The notes below the pieces were generated by a model. That model did not search any database. It worked only from the letters and a program-made list of their open reading frames with translations, and had not been told where the DNA came from. Of a DNA stretch of 64,000 bases, positions 33,899 through 45,574 are shown piece after piece (the first letter of the stretch is position 1; every line of letters starts with the position of its first letter). Made by a program: the position numbers and the translations under genes. The DNA lies in the NCBI GenBank assembly GCA_047495785.1, contig JBLDXI010000033.1, forward strand, positions 2,666,001 to 2,730,000, written 5' to 3'. Origin of the DNA: Lepidodermella squamata (Eukaryota > Gastrotricha).

Positions 33899-35377
33899 GA
33901 CTTTGGCGCCGACTATTGGATAAAATCAATTCAGGTGACAAGACTCTTGTCAGCCGTCATTACCAAAGGTAACCGTTGCTTCTAATTTGAACAATCTATA
34001 AATTATAGCTGAACGCGAGTAGCTTGCAATCGAACAATATAATGTCCGCACGTCATAATGGGATTCAATACTGTTGCCAGCCGACGCAGAAGTCGACCAG
34101 CGTGAAGATCATCGCGCCGTGAAAAAAACGCTAATGGCTTAAAGGGTTCTGGAACACAACGAACACCGACAAGGAAATGTCAAGTATTATAGCAGATAAG
34201 TATAGTAAATGTTTAAAATTGTTATTAACTGTCCGGGGAATCTAAATCAGTTCGTACTCCGTGCGTCGTTATTTTTGGTATAATCGGCTCTGGAGCGAGG
34301 GGACAACGGATTTTTTCGCGGCGTGATGATTTCTCGCCGGTTTAACAATTCAACTGAAAAACTGTTGGCGCCTTAAAAGAGTCGTTTGCGAGCGGCGCCG
34401 ATGCTGATGCGTAGCGCTTTGGCTATGAAAGTAATCGACCATCAGCAGTGATGAAGGACGCGGATCGCCACCGCATTCGCGCAGTAAGTAAGTAAGTAAT
34501 TTTTTGTGTCTCCATAGGCCCACTCATCGTGTCCGCTCTGCTTGTACTTTTGTTTTCGCATGCTGTCTCATTCTCATCGCATTTGAGCGCCGCGTATTCG
34601 CGTGTATCGGCATTTCCTCTATCGCCATCAATATAGTGGCAATTTCGGCGCCTGTCGAAATAACTGTGCGCAGTAATCGCCGCTGCCGTGTCTCGATAAT
34701 GCGACAAATTGCAGTGTACGCGCGCACATGTCGCGGGCGAACGATTTCTTACCGCCGAGCAGCAATAATAATGCTATTATCCGTATAGCAGCAGCGATGT
34801 CTTCTGCAGGCACTGCTCGGTTGGTTAGTCAGAAAAAAGTGCCAAAACAACGGCTGGTTCGTTAATAGTTATGTAATGGCGCACGAAGCGTGCCTAACGA
34901 GGCGAAGACGCGCGGCCGCCACCAGCCGCGCCAATGACAGCACAGGATGTCCTCGTTCTTCATCGCAGCGATGAGTTTGATTTCGTTTGCGAAAGCATAT
35001 CATTATTGTTATTAAACCGATGCCGGCTGAGTGCTTTCGATCGCTCTATCCGTCAAACACAGCGCGTCTCCGGGGCCGCGCAATCAGCTGCAATCGTTTT
35101 TTCTGGTGATAACGACGAGATTTGTTGCACTCCCGGCATTATGCAACACTAGTAAAACACGCCGCGATTTTTCGCCCCATTTCTGCGTCTTTATTGTTTA
35201 TTATTATTTGTCGACAAACGTAATAAGAGAAAGAGAGAAAGCGATGAATCGATAACACTGGTGAGTAAAATTAAGTAGGTGTAACAAACAATAAGCATGC
35301 TACGTACAAGCAGGACTCGAGATTGAAATATATAAGTAGTAGCAACCGGGTTGGATTTTGATGTCATAATTCAGTGT
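33899..35377. other. Intergenic between channel copy D and ORC1
   Basis: Contains a short GTAA tandem run near 34484-34497 and the minus-strand AATAAA of ORC1 (35195-35190). Overlapping frames around 34420-34810 run on both strands and have no recognisable motif. No RNA gene recognised. Confidence 0.5.
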
Positions 35378-37846
35378 TCACTTCCCCGTCGGATTTCCGG
35401 TGCCCAGGAGTGAGGCAAGAATAGCCGCTAGGTCCGGGAGTGGCATGGTGAGTTGGACATGCGCCTGGATGCCGAGATGGGAGACGTCCTCGGCGGCGAG
35501 CAGGCCGCACGCGACCATCTGGCCGACTATTCGAATGACTTCGACGTCACTGGGCCTCGCGAAACCGCCTTCGTCGCGCCACATCTCCATGAGCTCGGCG
35601 TGGAGTTCGCGGACCAGGCAGGCGCCGTGGTCGCGGCACTGCATGCGGCACACGTTGACGAGGGCGGTGAGCACGCGGCGCCACGAGATGGCGGTTTGGC
35701 GCACGAGGGCGAGGCGCGAGGTGGCGGATGAAAGCGAATCTGAGGCGGCGACGACGTCTTGCATCGTTGCCTGGTTTCGTGATTGCCTGATCGCCCTTTC
35801 GACAGCCAGTCGGCTATGATAAAATAGTAAATTATAAACAGTCCGAGTTCGTGAAAATCCAAGTCCAAGAATGATGGGTTCAAAGGCTCATTTTTCCAGC
35901 ATTTTACAACCATTGTTCCAGCTTAAAAGCCCACCCTCGAACACTAGCCCGGGACTATCTACGCCAAAGTAGCAGAAATGACCCGTGAGAAAAACTGAAA
36001 AATGCCAGCGAGAAGAGGAAACTAGGTCAAATTTTGGCACAGAAACCCTCCGATATGGAAGAACTTAAAAACGAGTATGATCCCAAATTAAATGATCAAT
36101 GGCTCACCATAATTCAAGAACACGCCGCGCATCACCCGATGCCATCGCAACCTTACGAGCAGCCAGAAGCACCGCGTCGTTGCTGTCGAAAACCGGGGCG
36201 GGCAGAGAAGAGAGACGAGCCCGCACGATGGACTCGAGTTGAACGTGCGTGTAGGGCATGAATGCGAGGCGGTGAAGACCAAGGCGACTAACCACTCGAA
36301 GGGGCAACGCGCGTTCCGGAAGATCCAGCGTATTAGCCACAGCAACAATGATGAGGCGGCTGACGGGGGTCGATGCCCACTCGAGCAGGTTGTACAAAAC
36401 ACGATTGGCACCAAAATTCGAGGTTCGTCTTGCCGCAGGCGCGGCTCCTCCTGTTCCGAAGGCTACCTGGTTAGCTGAAGTTGCTGAAACTAACGCATCC
36501 AATTCGTCGACAACCAGAACCGTCGGCAAAACACCGCCGAGAGACGATTTGCCGGTGAAGTAGCCGTTTAACGCATCCAGGGCGGCTTTCGGCCCGAGAG
36601 ATCGCTTCAACTTCTGCTGAGCAGTCGCCCCTCTCTTAGCCGGGGCACTCTTATTCGATGATTTCAAGAGCTGACGATGAACTTCACTGTAGAAGCGGAC
36701 AGGTGTTGCGAAGTGGAAGCCATTTACGGTTACAAGACGGAAACGCGGCAAATCACCGGTTTTACCGCCATGAGCCAACGATTTAAGACGTTCGAGGACA
36801 GCGCCGATCGTCGCTGATTTCCCGATACCAGGCACGCCGGCGACGAAGAGCGAGCCGGAAGTTCCTGACTTGAGGTGGTCCGATATGAATGAAAAGATCT
36901 CTTTGGCCTCGTGTTCGCGACCCAACGGTGCCCAGTTGGTTTTCGGGGCTACTTGACGCGAGAATTCCTCCTTGCTGATGTGAAGACGGTTGAGGGCGCG
37001 GACTAGAATGTTTTCATGCGCATCGTTCTCGTTGTCAACCCGCTCGTCATCGACTGAAGTCTCGTCCATGTCCGACGACCAAGAAGCTGGTGAAGAATTG
37101 ATGGTCTGTTTCACCGCTTTCGCCTTAGTTCCTGTTTTCAGCAAAGCCTTGCCCTTACGCCGTGGGGCTGCTGATTTCGGAGGCTCCGTGCTTGATGAGC
37201 CACTGGTAGACTGCTTTGTCGAGGGCCGGCCTCGGCGTCCAGTTGTTGGCGGGGCGACTTCAACGGCCATTGACTTGCGAGTGGTCGGTGTTTTGCCAGC
37301 CCGAGTCACCACCGGCATAGGTTCTGGTGAGTCTTCAATCCTATTCCTGGACTTGGCTCGAGTTGACGGAGTAATCGCGCTTCTTTTGCGAGGGGAGCAC
37401 ATAACTTCAGACGCAACAGATTCATCGCTTGAAGAAGATGAAGATTCACAAGATGCACTGGCAGACTCTTCCACTTTGTAGGCAGCGATCCCTGTTTTCC
37501 GCTTCGGCGTCTGGCGAAGAATTCGAGGGGCCGTTTTAGGGGCAGCTGCGACTGGCAGCAACCGCCTCGTTGTGTTTGCCGCAGCAGCAACAGCACTTGT
37601 CCCAACCGTACTTTTTCGACCAAGGCTGCGAGACCGGGTAGAAGGGGTCGACGGTGGCGATTCAATTTTTTTCGATACGGGAATTTGAACTGGAATGTTC
37701 ATAACGTTGCTCGAACGCAAGCCACGAACTGGTTTGTTGTCTTTGGCAGCAGCAGCAGTTGTGGCTGTCTTCTTTGGAGCCGCCGCAGTTGCAGCAGTCA
37801 CCGGGGTATTTTCATCCGGGCACATCGTCCTCGCAGTTCGTCCCAT
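35378..37846 (-). CDS. ORC1: Origin recognition complex subunit 1 (ORC1)
   Basis: Two exons (37846-36108, 35813-35378) join in frame for 724 residues across a 294 nt intron. The first 290 residues are basic, Ser/Thr/Pro-rich and disordered, with many SP/TP sites. The AAA+ module follows: Walker A GVPGIGKSAT (about residue 340), Walker B VVDELDAL (about 447), sensor AVANTLDLPER and an arginine-finger region SRLGLHRL. The C-terminal winged-helix part includes RRVLELC, TALVNVCRMQ and VACGLLAAEDV. ORC1 is the ATP-binding subunit that helps load MCM helicase. No BAH domain is seen before the AAA+ domain, unlike vertebrate and fly ORC1. An acceptor-like CTACTATAG (37883-37875) lies 5' of the start codon. 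Confidence 0.93.
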
Positions 37847-38072
37847 GGATTGGCTTCGATTGCGAATAAATGATCTATAGTAGAAGAAGAATTCAACACA
37901 GACACGTCAATAAGCTTGACTGTATTAACAGGAACCACACAAGACAAACAAAGATATATTGCCATAAAACTGAGCATTAAATCGCACCAATAAGCTAAAA
38001 TTGTTACAAGTTAGTAAAATCTGCATGCTCGATTGCTGCGATTCCATTAACTAAAACATTTGAACGGCTATC

Positions 38073-38307
38073 TTACGGAAGCTGAGGCACGGGCTGTGGC
38101 GACATGAATGACCTGGCTTTCTCCTTTTCCACCTGCTGACTCGAAGTCGATTCCTTCGTAAATTTGTCTGCAAATAATCAAACGATTCTATTGAAACAAC
38201 ATATTTGAGATGCACAAATTTTCATACCAAAACTGATTTGCTCCAGGCGAACTACTGGTTTAAACACTGTCAGCTTAGCATCTTTGATTTCGGGCTTTTT
38301 CAGCATC
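38073..38307 (-). CDS. Two short coding exons, continuation or separate small gene
   Basis: Exon 38307-38228 (acceptor AAGCAG) and exon 38167-38073 are joined by a 60 nt GT..AG intron and read MLKKPEIKDAKLTVFKPVVR.. to a TAA. The segment KLTVFKPVV resembles KLAYLKPVV in the preceding gene, so it probably belongs to that gene. However, the phase does not fit: joining 38541 to 38307 puts this part out of frame and stops after about 12 codons. Either an intermediate exon was missed, this is a separate cistron starting at ATG 38306, or there is an assembly error or frameshift. Confidence 0.4.
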
Positions 38308-38540
38308 CTGCTTGCTCAATGTGACTCAATCAAATAACAAACAATGATGAAGCTAAAGATGTAGAAAAAATCCTTTACTGGATAACTATTACAAAAAATG
38401 AAGCAGTAACAAAAACAAAGAAAGAATTCAAAGCTAAAAGACAGATTTTTTGTTCTGACGGAGAAATTCAAGCGGTAGGTTCCGAGCAAACCTAAAACAG
38501 CAAGAGGATTAACACGAAATTAGGTATAGCAAATTATTAC

Positions 38541-39090
38541 TGAGCTCTGGGTAACATCAAATCCAGGAATGGAAACATCACTGGTCGCTTCAGAATCGAA
38601 TGAATCGTCTTCGTTGTCAAATGTCGGTGCCGGTAGGCAAATTTCACTTTTCTTCGGTGTCTTCCGCTGGGAACCCTCATCGAAATAGGATAAGTTTGGA
38701 ATATCCTGGCAATCGCGCGTCAGAGGTTTGTTTTCGATCAAATTGACAATGGTTTTGTCCGGGATTTTAATCAGCGATCGCTTTGTTCCCTGTTTTCGAC
38801 TCACATTGGGCTCTGCTTTCTGTTTTACTTCTGCACAGGAAATTCATCAAGATAATATAAATATTAGTTTCTTACTATTTTTACGAGTTGAGCTGGCAGA
38901 AGACGGACCTTGCGGTTGTACAGTATCGAGTAAAACGACTGGCTTTAAATATGCCAACTTTAAATCCAGCTTTTGAACGACAACTCGACAATCTGACGAT
39001 GTTTCCACAGCTAATTGCTCATCTTCATGGTTGATTTCAAAGATTTAAGCAAGACTTACGCAATTTCTTCTTTGACCTTGTATTCGCCAT
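38541..39090 (-). CDS. Unrecognised basic/acidic, probably nuclear protein (5' part)
   Basis: Three exons (39090-39060, 39010-38876, 38830-38541) are in frame from ATG 39090. The protein starts MANTRSKKKL and includes KLDLKLAYLKPVVLLDTVQP, RKQGTKRSLIKIPDKTIV and a C-terminal acidic DNEDDSFDSEATSD. It is rich in Lys, Ser and Asp and looks disordered. Short basic motifs followed by acidic clusters are common in small cell-cycle regulators, but I found no diagnostic motif. It ends at a donor (TCA, GTAATA) whose next exon is uncertain. It lies upstream of ORC1 on the same strand. Confidence 0.5.
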
Positions 39091-40196
39091 CAGTTAGATT
39101 TATCAAGCTGAGTTGAACAAAACTCTATCATTTCAATTATATATAAATATCAGTACGGCAAGTACTATAGATTGATTTGATGTCTACGTTAAGAGATACT
39201 GCAGCATTCAACCGGTCTCTGCCGAGGACCCCGGGTGTAAATAAGAGAAAATATTAGATAAGTTTTCTTTCGTCCGAGGAAGGATGGATGAAGCAGATCT
39301 GAGAGATTTTCCTAGCCCATCATGTTTCCTAGCCCATCACTTGTGCAACCAGATATGACAGTCGCGGGAAGAGAAATATATCTCATTATCGATGGCCTCA
39401 GTCATTTCGTTGGTATAAGTAAGTATACGTGATATTATTCGCGAGGCGATAATTTTCGCGAATTTCGCGAGGGGTTGCCAAGGGCTCAGATTTTTCTCTC
39501 TGAGCCCTTGGCAACCCCGCCACTGATGGATTAATATCTCCGCTAGTGCTCAGTGCTGGTGGGTTATTACTACGGGGTTAAAACTGGAAGTTGGGAACAG
39601 CGCCAGGCACTGGTGAATTCGGCGGGTCAAATCAATAAAATTTTGAAAAGTCCCGCTCGCAATTTTTGACAAGACAATTTTTTTAATTCGGCACAAATGT
39701 GTATAATGTGTTATTTAGGAAATATATAAATTAAACAAATGTTTCCCGCCAAATGAAGCACGTGCGTTCTGCCGAGCACGTTTCACGTTTGGTGCCTTGA
39801 ACGCTGCGTTTGCAGGAAATCGTCATAGCAGTCAAAGCTTCCGTTAAATATCGGATTATGCTGGCATGTATCGTTAGATTGATTTCCGAAACTCGCCTCT
39901 TCTTCTCAATGTACAGGACTTTTTACGGTACTCTTGCACTATTGGTACGGGTCCAATTTTAGGAAACCCGAAGCTTAACCATAAACAGGCACACATGCTC
40001 GCATGGTAATGGTGCTTGTGACTTCAACCTCCGACGTGTATTGCTTATTCATCAGCCATCCCTGTTTGAATATTTGCTGAGCAGTAGTAGTTTGTAATTA
40101 GTAGGCTGCACCAAGAGAACTTTTATTAATGACGCCCAGCTTGCAATGCTGACGGTTTTGTTAATTTATTGTTTTCAGATATTTATATCGTTACAA
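39091..40196. other. Intergenic region with hairpin, upstream of GLH/Vasa
   Basis: No supported frame. It contains a small direct repeat of CCTAGCCCATCA near 39314-39341, the GC-type palindromic stretch TTCGCGAATTTCGCGA near 39454-39470, the perfect hairpin described separately, and an acceptor-like GTTTTCAG (40171-40178) about 20 nt before the Vasa start codon. Confidence 0.55.
39471..39518. repeat. Perfect 20 bp inverted repeat (hairpin)
   Basis: The arms 39471-39490 (GGGGTTGCCAAGGGCTCAGA) and 39499-39518 are exact reverse complements, separated by the 8 nt loop TTTTTCTC. It lies in non-coding DNA about 680 bp upstream of the Vasa start. The stem is too short for a typical miRNA precursor. 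Confidence 0.85.
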
Positions 40197-43100
40197 ATGA
40201 GTGACTGGGATGAGGATTGGGGCGCTTCAAGCAGCACGCCGAGTGCTCCCCCCGCGGCTTCGAAGCCAGCTTCAAGTAGCTGGAGTAGCGCGCCTAGCTC
40301 GGAAAATAGCGCCCCGAAATCAGGCGGTGATGATTGGTCGTCCGATTTCTCAAAGCCGGCCGCAGCTGGAGCAAGCAGTGATTGGGGTTCTGGTTTTGGC
40401 TCAGGAGGCGGTGGCTCTAGTTTTGGATCGGGAGGCGGTGGCTTTGGTTCTTCTCGCGGCCGGGGTGGCGGTGGAGGAAGCGGCGGTTGCTTCAACTGCG
40501 TAAGTTTTGCTTAATTTGCTATTTGCCATTCTACTTCAGAGGGGTTCATGTAACTTGGGGTATAGAATTTAGAATTTATTTTAATTGATATTGTAATTAA
40601 TTGCAACAGGGTGGTAGCGGTCATATGAGCCGCGATTGCACAGAACCGAGAAAAGAGCGTGGTGGTGGTGGCGGAGGAAACTGTTATAATTGTGTATGTT
40701 TTATTCGTCTTAAATTTTTCCGAGGTTAACTTGAATGATTGTACTAGAACGGTACCGGTCATATGAGCCGTGACTGTCCCGAACCGAAGAAAGAGCGTGG
40801 TGGTGGTGGCGGAGGAAACTGCTATAATTGTGTATGCTTTATTCGTACTAACCTTTTCCGAAGTTAACTTATTTGATTGTACTAGAACGGTACCGGTCAT
40901 ATGAGCCGCGATTGTCCAGAGCCGAAGAAGGAGCGTGGCCCTGGCGGAGGTAGTTGCTACAATTGTGTAAGTTATTTTTAATTTGATGTTCTAGCTTGAG
41001 ATGATTTTTTATGTATATCATGGTTTTTATTTGAAGGGCGGTACCGGACATATGAGCCGTGATTGTCCCGAGCCACGGAAAGAGCGAGGCGGCCCGCGTC
41101 GCGGTGGCTCCTTTGGTTCGAGCGGTGGATCAGGTGGCTTTGGAGGCGGCTCGTCCTCGTCTGGGGGCGGCGGTGGTGGTGGATTTGGCGACTTTGATTG
41201 GGGCTCTGGTGGTGGCAGCAGCTCTGCTGGCGCGTCCGCTACGCCTGCGTCTTCTGGCGGCGGTGATTTCGACTGGGCTGGCGGTTCAGGAGGGAATGAC
41301 AGCAGTCGCAGTTCCAGTGGCTTCGGCGGCGGTTTTGGCGGTGGTGACAGTGGTAGCCGGGGCGGTCGAGGCGGCGCTGGTGGCTCAGGCTGTCGCAACT
41401 GCGGTGAAGACGGCCATTTTGCCCGAGAATGCCCGAAGCCTCGATCTGGTGGCGGCTCTTCAGGTGGCGCTTCTGGTGGCGGCTGCCACAACTGCCAGCA
41501 ACCTGGCCACTTTGCCCGAGAATGCCCAAACCCTCGCGCTGCTGGCCCCGGTGGTGTTCCTGGCGAAGGTCCTCCTCGTGAAAAGTTCCAGCCTGAGCAC
41601 GAGCTGGAGAATGAAGAATTGTTCAGCAGTGAGCTGACGATCCCGTCTGGCATCAATTTCGATAAATACGAGAAAATCGAAGTTCACGTCTCTGGTGAAG
41701 GAGCGGACACAATCAAGCCTATTCAGACCTTCGCTGATGCTCAATTTCGCGACATCTTGAAATCAAACATCGCGCGTGCGAACTTTTCAAAGCCGACGCC
41801 TGTCCAGAAGTACACAATCCCGGCTGCTCTGGCGAAACGCGATGTTATCGCGTGCGCCCAGACCGGGTCCGGTAAAACTGGAGCCTATCTTCTTCCGATA
41901 TTACACCGTTTGCTGGCCGAAGAAGCAACTTTGCTTCACCACGCTTCGCCGATGTCGCCGGCCTTGGAACCCTCAGGTAATAACTTCTTTCTTTCATCTG
42001 TAATATTCGTTCAACTGTTTGTGTTTTCAGTCGTGATTTTCGCGCCAACCCGAGAACTGGCTCGACAGATTACCGAACAATGCCGCAAGTTCGCCTGTGG
42101 TACCGTCATTCAAGCGCAAATGGTCTACGGTGGCATCAACCGGTCGTACCAGAGAAGTCGCGGAACCAGCATGGGCTGCCACGTTCTCGTTGGCACCATC
42201 GGCCGTGTGCACGACTTCATCCGTAGCGGCGATCTGAAGCTCGACTACGTCAAATTCCTGGTGCTCGACGAGGCTGATCGTATGCTCGACGAAGGTTTCG
42301 GCCCTGAAGTTCGCCAGATCGTTGGCAACTACGGCATGCCGACGAAGGACGAGCGCTGGACCATGATGTTCTCGGCTACGATGAAGTCCGACGTGCAGCG
42401 CCTTGCAGCCGACATGCTCAAGCCCGATTACCTGTTCTTGGCCGTTGGCTTGGTCGGCGGTGCGTGCGACGATGTCGTTCAGGAGATCGTGCAAGTTGGC
42501 AAGGCGGAGAAGATTCCGAAGCTGATTGAGTTACTCGACGCGGACAACATCAAGGAGTCCACTGCTGACGCTAACGCCGCGAAGGTGCTGGTTTTTTGCG
42601 AAGAGAAGAAAAAAGCCGACTTCATCTGCAGCCTTCTCAACACCCGAGGCTACCTCGCAACGTCGATCCACGGCGACCGCTTGCAGAGCCAGCGCGAACA
42701 GGCCCTGAACGACTTCCGTGCCGGCCGTCGCCCCATCCTCGTCGCCACCTCAGTCTGCGCTCGCGGTCTCGATATTGTAGGCGTTCAGCACGTCATCAAC
42801 TTCGATCTGCCGAAAGAAATCGACGACTACGTTCACCGAATCGGTCGAACTGGTCGCTGCGGCAACACTGGTCGAGCTACCTCGTTCTACGATGTCGAGC
42901 GTGACTTCAACTTGTCCTCGTTCCTCGTGCAGAAGCTGCGAGAAAAGGGTGCGGAGGTGCCGTCGTTCCTCGGTGGTACTCAAACTGGCGGTTATGGTGG
43001 CTCCGACGCTTACATCGCTCGTGATGTCCGTAGCGACGTTCATCGTGTTGTCACTGGTTAGTTATTCGTTCTTTTTAAATTATTTGTCTTAATTCTTATT

Positions 43101-43204
43101 TTTGTGTTGCAGACGATTGGGGAAGCGAAGGACAAGCCGTTGCTCCTGCAGCTGCGATGGCTAGCATGGCGATCTCGGCTGGCCAAGAAGACGAATGGGG
43201 CTAA
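40197..43204 (+). CDS. GLH/Vasa-type DEAD-box RNA helicase with CCHC zinc knuckles
   Basis: Seven exons: 40197-40499, 40610-40693, 40748-40831, 40886-40966, 41037-41976, 42031-43056, 43113-43204 (869 residues). The N-terminus is Gly/Ser/Phe-rich with FGSG and DW repeats, followed by six CX2CX4HX4C knuckles (four GHMSRDC, two GHFARECP). The helicase core contains FSKPTPVQKYTIP, AQTGSGKT, PTRELA, VLDEADRMLD, FSATM, SIHGDRLQ, ARGLDI and HRIGRTGR. The C-terminus ends in an acidic GQEDEWG. Zinc knuckles with CPEPRKER linkers plus FG-type repeats are the GLH layout of nematode P-granule helicases; Vasa function in germ cells is inferred. Motif Ib reads TIGR rather than TPGR. AATAAA at 43560-43565. 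Confidence 0.95.
40610..40966 (+). repeat. Tandem exon-intron array encoding zinc knuckles
   Basis: Exons at 40610, 40748 and 40886 start exactly 138 bp apart and are nearly identical; a fourth, diverged copy starts at 41037. Each intron falls between the CX2C and the GX2GHX4C halves of a knuckle, so each unit adds one complete finger when spliced in frame. The 54 nt introns 40694-40747 and 40832-40885 are also very similar (GTATGYTTTATTCGT.. to ..GATTGTACTAG), which shows recent unit duplication of exon plus intron. Confidence 0.9.
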
Positions 43205-43947
43205 CACGGTGGTCCAGATGCTCGTCGATCGTCAATTGATCTACAGACGGCAGAAATGACATTATAGAATTATAACCTGTTGATATTTTGTTGGCGGGTG
43301 GCTTGTGAGCCTGCACACAGTCAACCATGAGAAACATGCTACGTTGTCTTTCAATGAAAGGCAAATTTTGTTATAGATATTTTACGTTTTTCATGTTTGC
43401 TGTGTCAGTGCCTCTTGCCTACCAAGCCACTGTTATTTTTACTAAATTTTGTAGTCTCAAGACTTGCTCAATTGCAAATTCTGAAGTCATGATGTGATTT
43501 CTCTGATACATTGCTACAAGAATCGATATAGTTAGAATCTCGAAATATGTTATATCTGAAATAAATTTCCATATTGCTCAATGACTTGGTTTTTTTAATC
43601 GGTTGCTATCCTCGGGAAACCGTCAAACAACCACAACAATTTGGTGTGTTTGTTGTGGTTCCAACCCGTATTTCGTATTTCGTGAATAAATTCCTGTCGA
43701 TATATTCGAATGGCTGAGTGACATGTTTATGAAAACTTCGAGAATTCGTGGCTCAGATGGAAACGCGAGAAATACTCTTCAAGACTGCAATTAAATGCCC
43801 ATTTTCATACTGAGTAACCACCACGAGCCTGCCGCTGATTAATTCTCTCGTAATCGGTTCGATAACCGGGAATGCAAGTTTTCTATTTTTCCATATACCT
43901 TTTTCCAGAAGTGAGCACCTAGAGATTGCTTCACAGCCAAATACATA
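43205..43947. other. Vasa 3' UTR and intergenic sequence
   Basis: Contains the poly(A) signal of the helicase gene at 43560-43565 and a short inverted repeat around ACCACAACAA and TTGTTGTGGT near 43631-43660. No coding frame supported. Confidence 0.5.
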
Positions 43948-44563
43948 CAGTGCACTTTCACTATAACGAAATTTACCGTGCCACCCAAATCTATTCGCTA
44001 TATAGCGGTTTTTCGTTGAATTGGAAGTTGAATGAAAAATATATCAATTTGAACTATTTCACGACTGTTTCTCAATATTCGAGTCACTAAACGATATTTC
44101 ATTACCGATGGTATGGTTGGGCACTGATAATGGCCTCTTAAGTTGCTTTTATTGTCGAAAATCACTTGTTGGAACACTTTATAACCTAAATAACTTCTTT
44201 TTAGTGGTAAATGGTGTCATTGATTGGAAGTCGGAAAAAAAATCGAGAAATATTCTGAAAAATGAAGCGCGTTTGCTCACCCTACATACGTTCTTCAATT
44301 TCAAGACGTTTAGATTCTCCACCCTCGCTTATCTCTCATATGCAACGCTTGAATCTTGATTTCGCTATAGCCTACAAAATATTATGGATTTTTTCCGAGA
44401 AAGCCACGAAATTCTTTCGAAATAGCGATTTTTCGCTATACCTATTTCGTTATAGTGAAAGGTGACCCCATGCAAAACATGCAGACGCTGGCCGAGCCAC
44501 GCAAATCCTTTCGATATAACGGTTTTTCGCTATATTGGCGTTCGCTATAGTGAAAGTGCATAG
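43948..44563. mobile_element. Degenerate pogo/mariner-like non-autonomous element
   Basis: The left end reads CAGTGCACTTTCACTATAACG directly after TA. Its counterpart in reverse complement is at the right end (TTCGCTATAGTGAAAGTGCA, 44541-44560), and a second inverted copy of the same motif lies just inside (TTCGTTATAGTGAAAGGTGA, about 44446-44465). Subterminal repeats of CTATA, CGGTTTTTCG and TTTTTCGCTATA occur on both sides. CAGT..CTATAACGA ends with a TA target are typical of Tc1/mariner-related pogo/Tigger MITEs. The right terminus is imperfect. No transposase frame found. Confidence 0.6.
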
Positions 44564-45574
44564 AATTTTAATTGTGAGTGAAATGGATCGTGTTTTGAAT
44601 TGTAAATATTCTGAAATTCCTTTTTTCATTTGATACAGATGAAAAGTTAGAGGGCCTTGGAACGAGGGGAAAATATCGAATTATTTGGCTTTGTGGCCTC
44701 CAGGGCTTTGGTGACTTCGGTGACCAGCAGAAATTCAGGCGATCGTGGCATTGCGCCTAATTTCTCGCGAGCAGCCAGTAAATACTGATACTTTGTACTT
44801 TGTCTATAAATATGAGCATCTCGTGGACAACTGGATAACCACGCTGCACTATAGTTTTGGATGAATGACGCCGTCCAAGTTCACACTATATTCAGCGAAC
44901 TCCACTGCAACTGTATATGAGAAGTGAAATCGTTTGAATGGAAAACCGAATGCGGATGTCAACAAAAAGGCGAAGTTGTATAATCGTTTGATTTTAATTT
45001 TTCGTCAAGTGCGAATTACAATACAAGCTGATGAATAAATCCAGGATAACAACAAAACAATTTGTTAATTCTAATAACTGACATGAAACCTCTTTCACAA
45101 TAAATATATATCTCTTAATAATAATTGTTAAAGATAAGATTCGAAACCATCCGAAGAAATATGGTCATCTAATAATAGTTATTACTTGTTTTATACAGCG
45201 ATATCACCATTGCTGGCAGGCATATGCTAGCATATAATGAATTCAATAATGGGTCAGCATTAAACCCCTCTCGCATTCGATATCACTCAACGCCAAAAAA
45301 TACGAATCGTTTATAAGCAAAGACGAGGCAGCGCGTCACAACAGATAGACAGAGATATCTATGGTAGAAAGGAAACACGCCAGGCCAAGGCGGAGCAGAA
45401 AAAAATATCGATTCCTTCGATATCAGATTAAAAAAATAGTAGTACACATGCAAAGATTAGTGAATAAAATCACGTTGTCCCAACTCATCATTGCATCATT
45501 GAACGGCAGTCCGAGTAGCCCGAGAGCTAAATCGAAATGGAATATGATACGCGTACAAAATCGACACGGTAGGT
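44564..45574. other. Intergenic, AT-rich
   Basis: Frames here are short. The longer + strand frame 45361-45807 mostly lies antisense to the coding exon that begins at 45575. Nothing else recognised. Confidence 0.5.

Noticed and set aside
34423-34813. Overlapping Arg/Cys-rich frames on both strands
   Set aside because: Four overlapping frames in different phases point to absence of stops from base composition rather than a gene.
36990-37481. 163-codon + strand frame
   Set aside because: Antisense to the disordered N-terminal part of ORC1; no motif or splice support.
41027-41656. 209-codon minus frame, Pro/Glu-rich
   Set aside because: Antisense shadow of the Gly-rich exon of the Vasa helicase; composition is explained by complementing Gly codons.
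44108-44359. 83-codon + frame inside the pogo-like element
   Set aside because: No DDE or helix-turn-helix motif; likely chance in AT-rich sequence.
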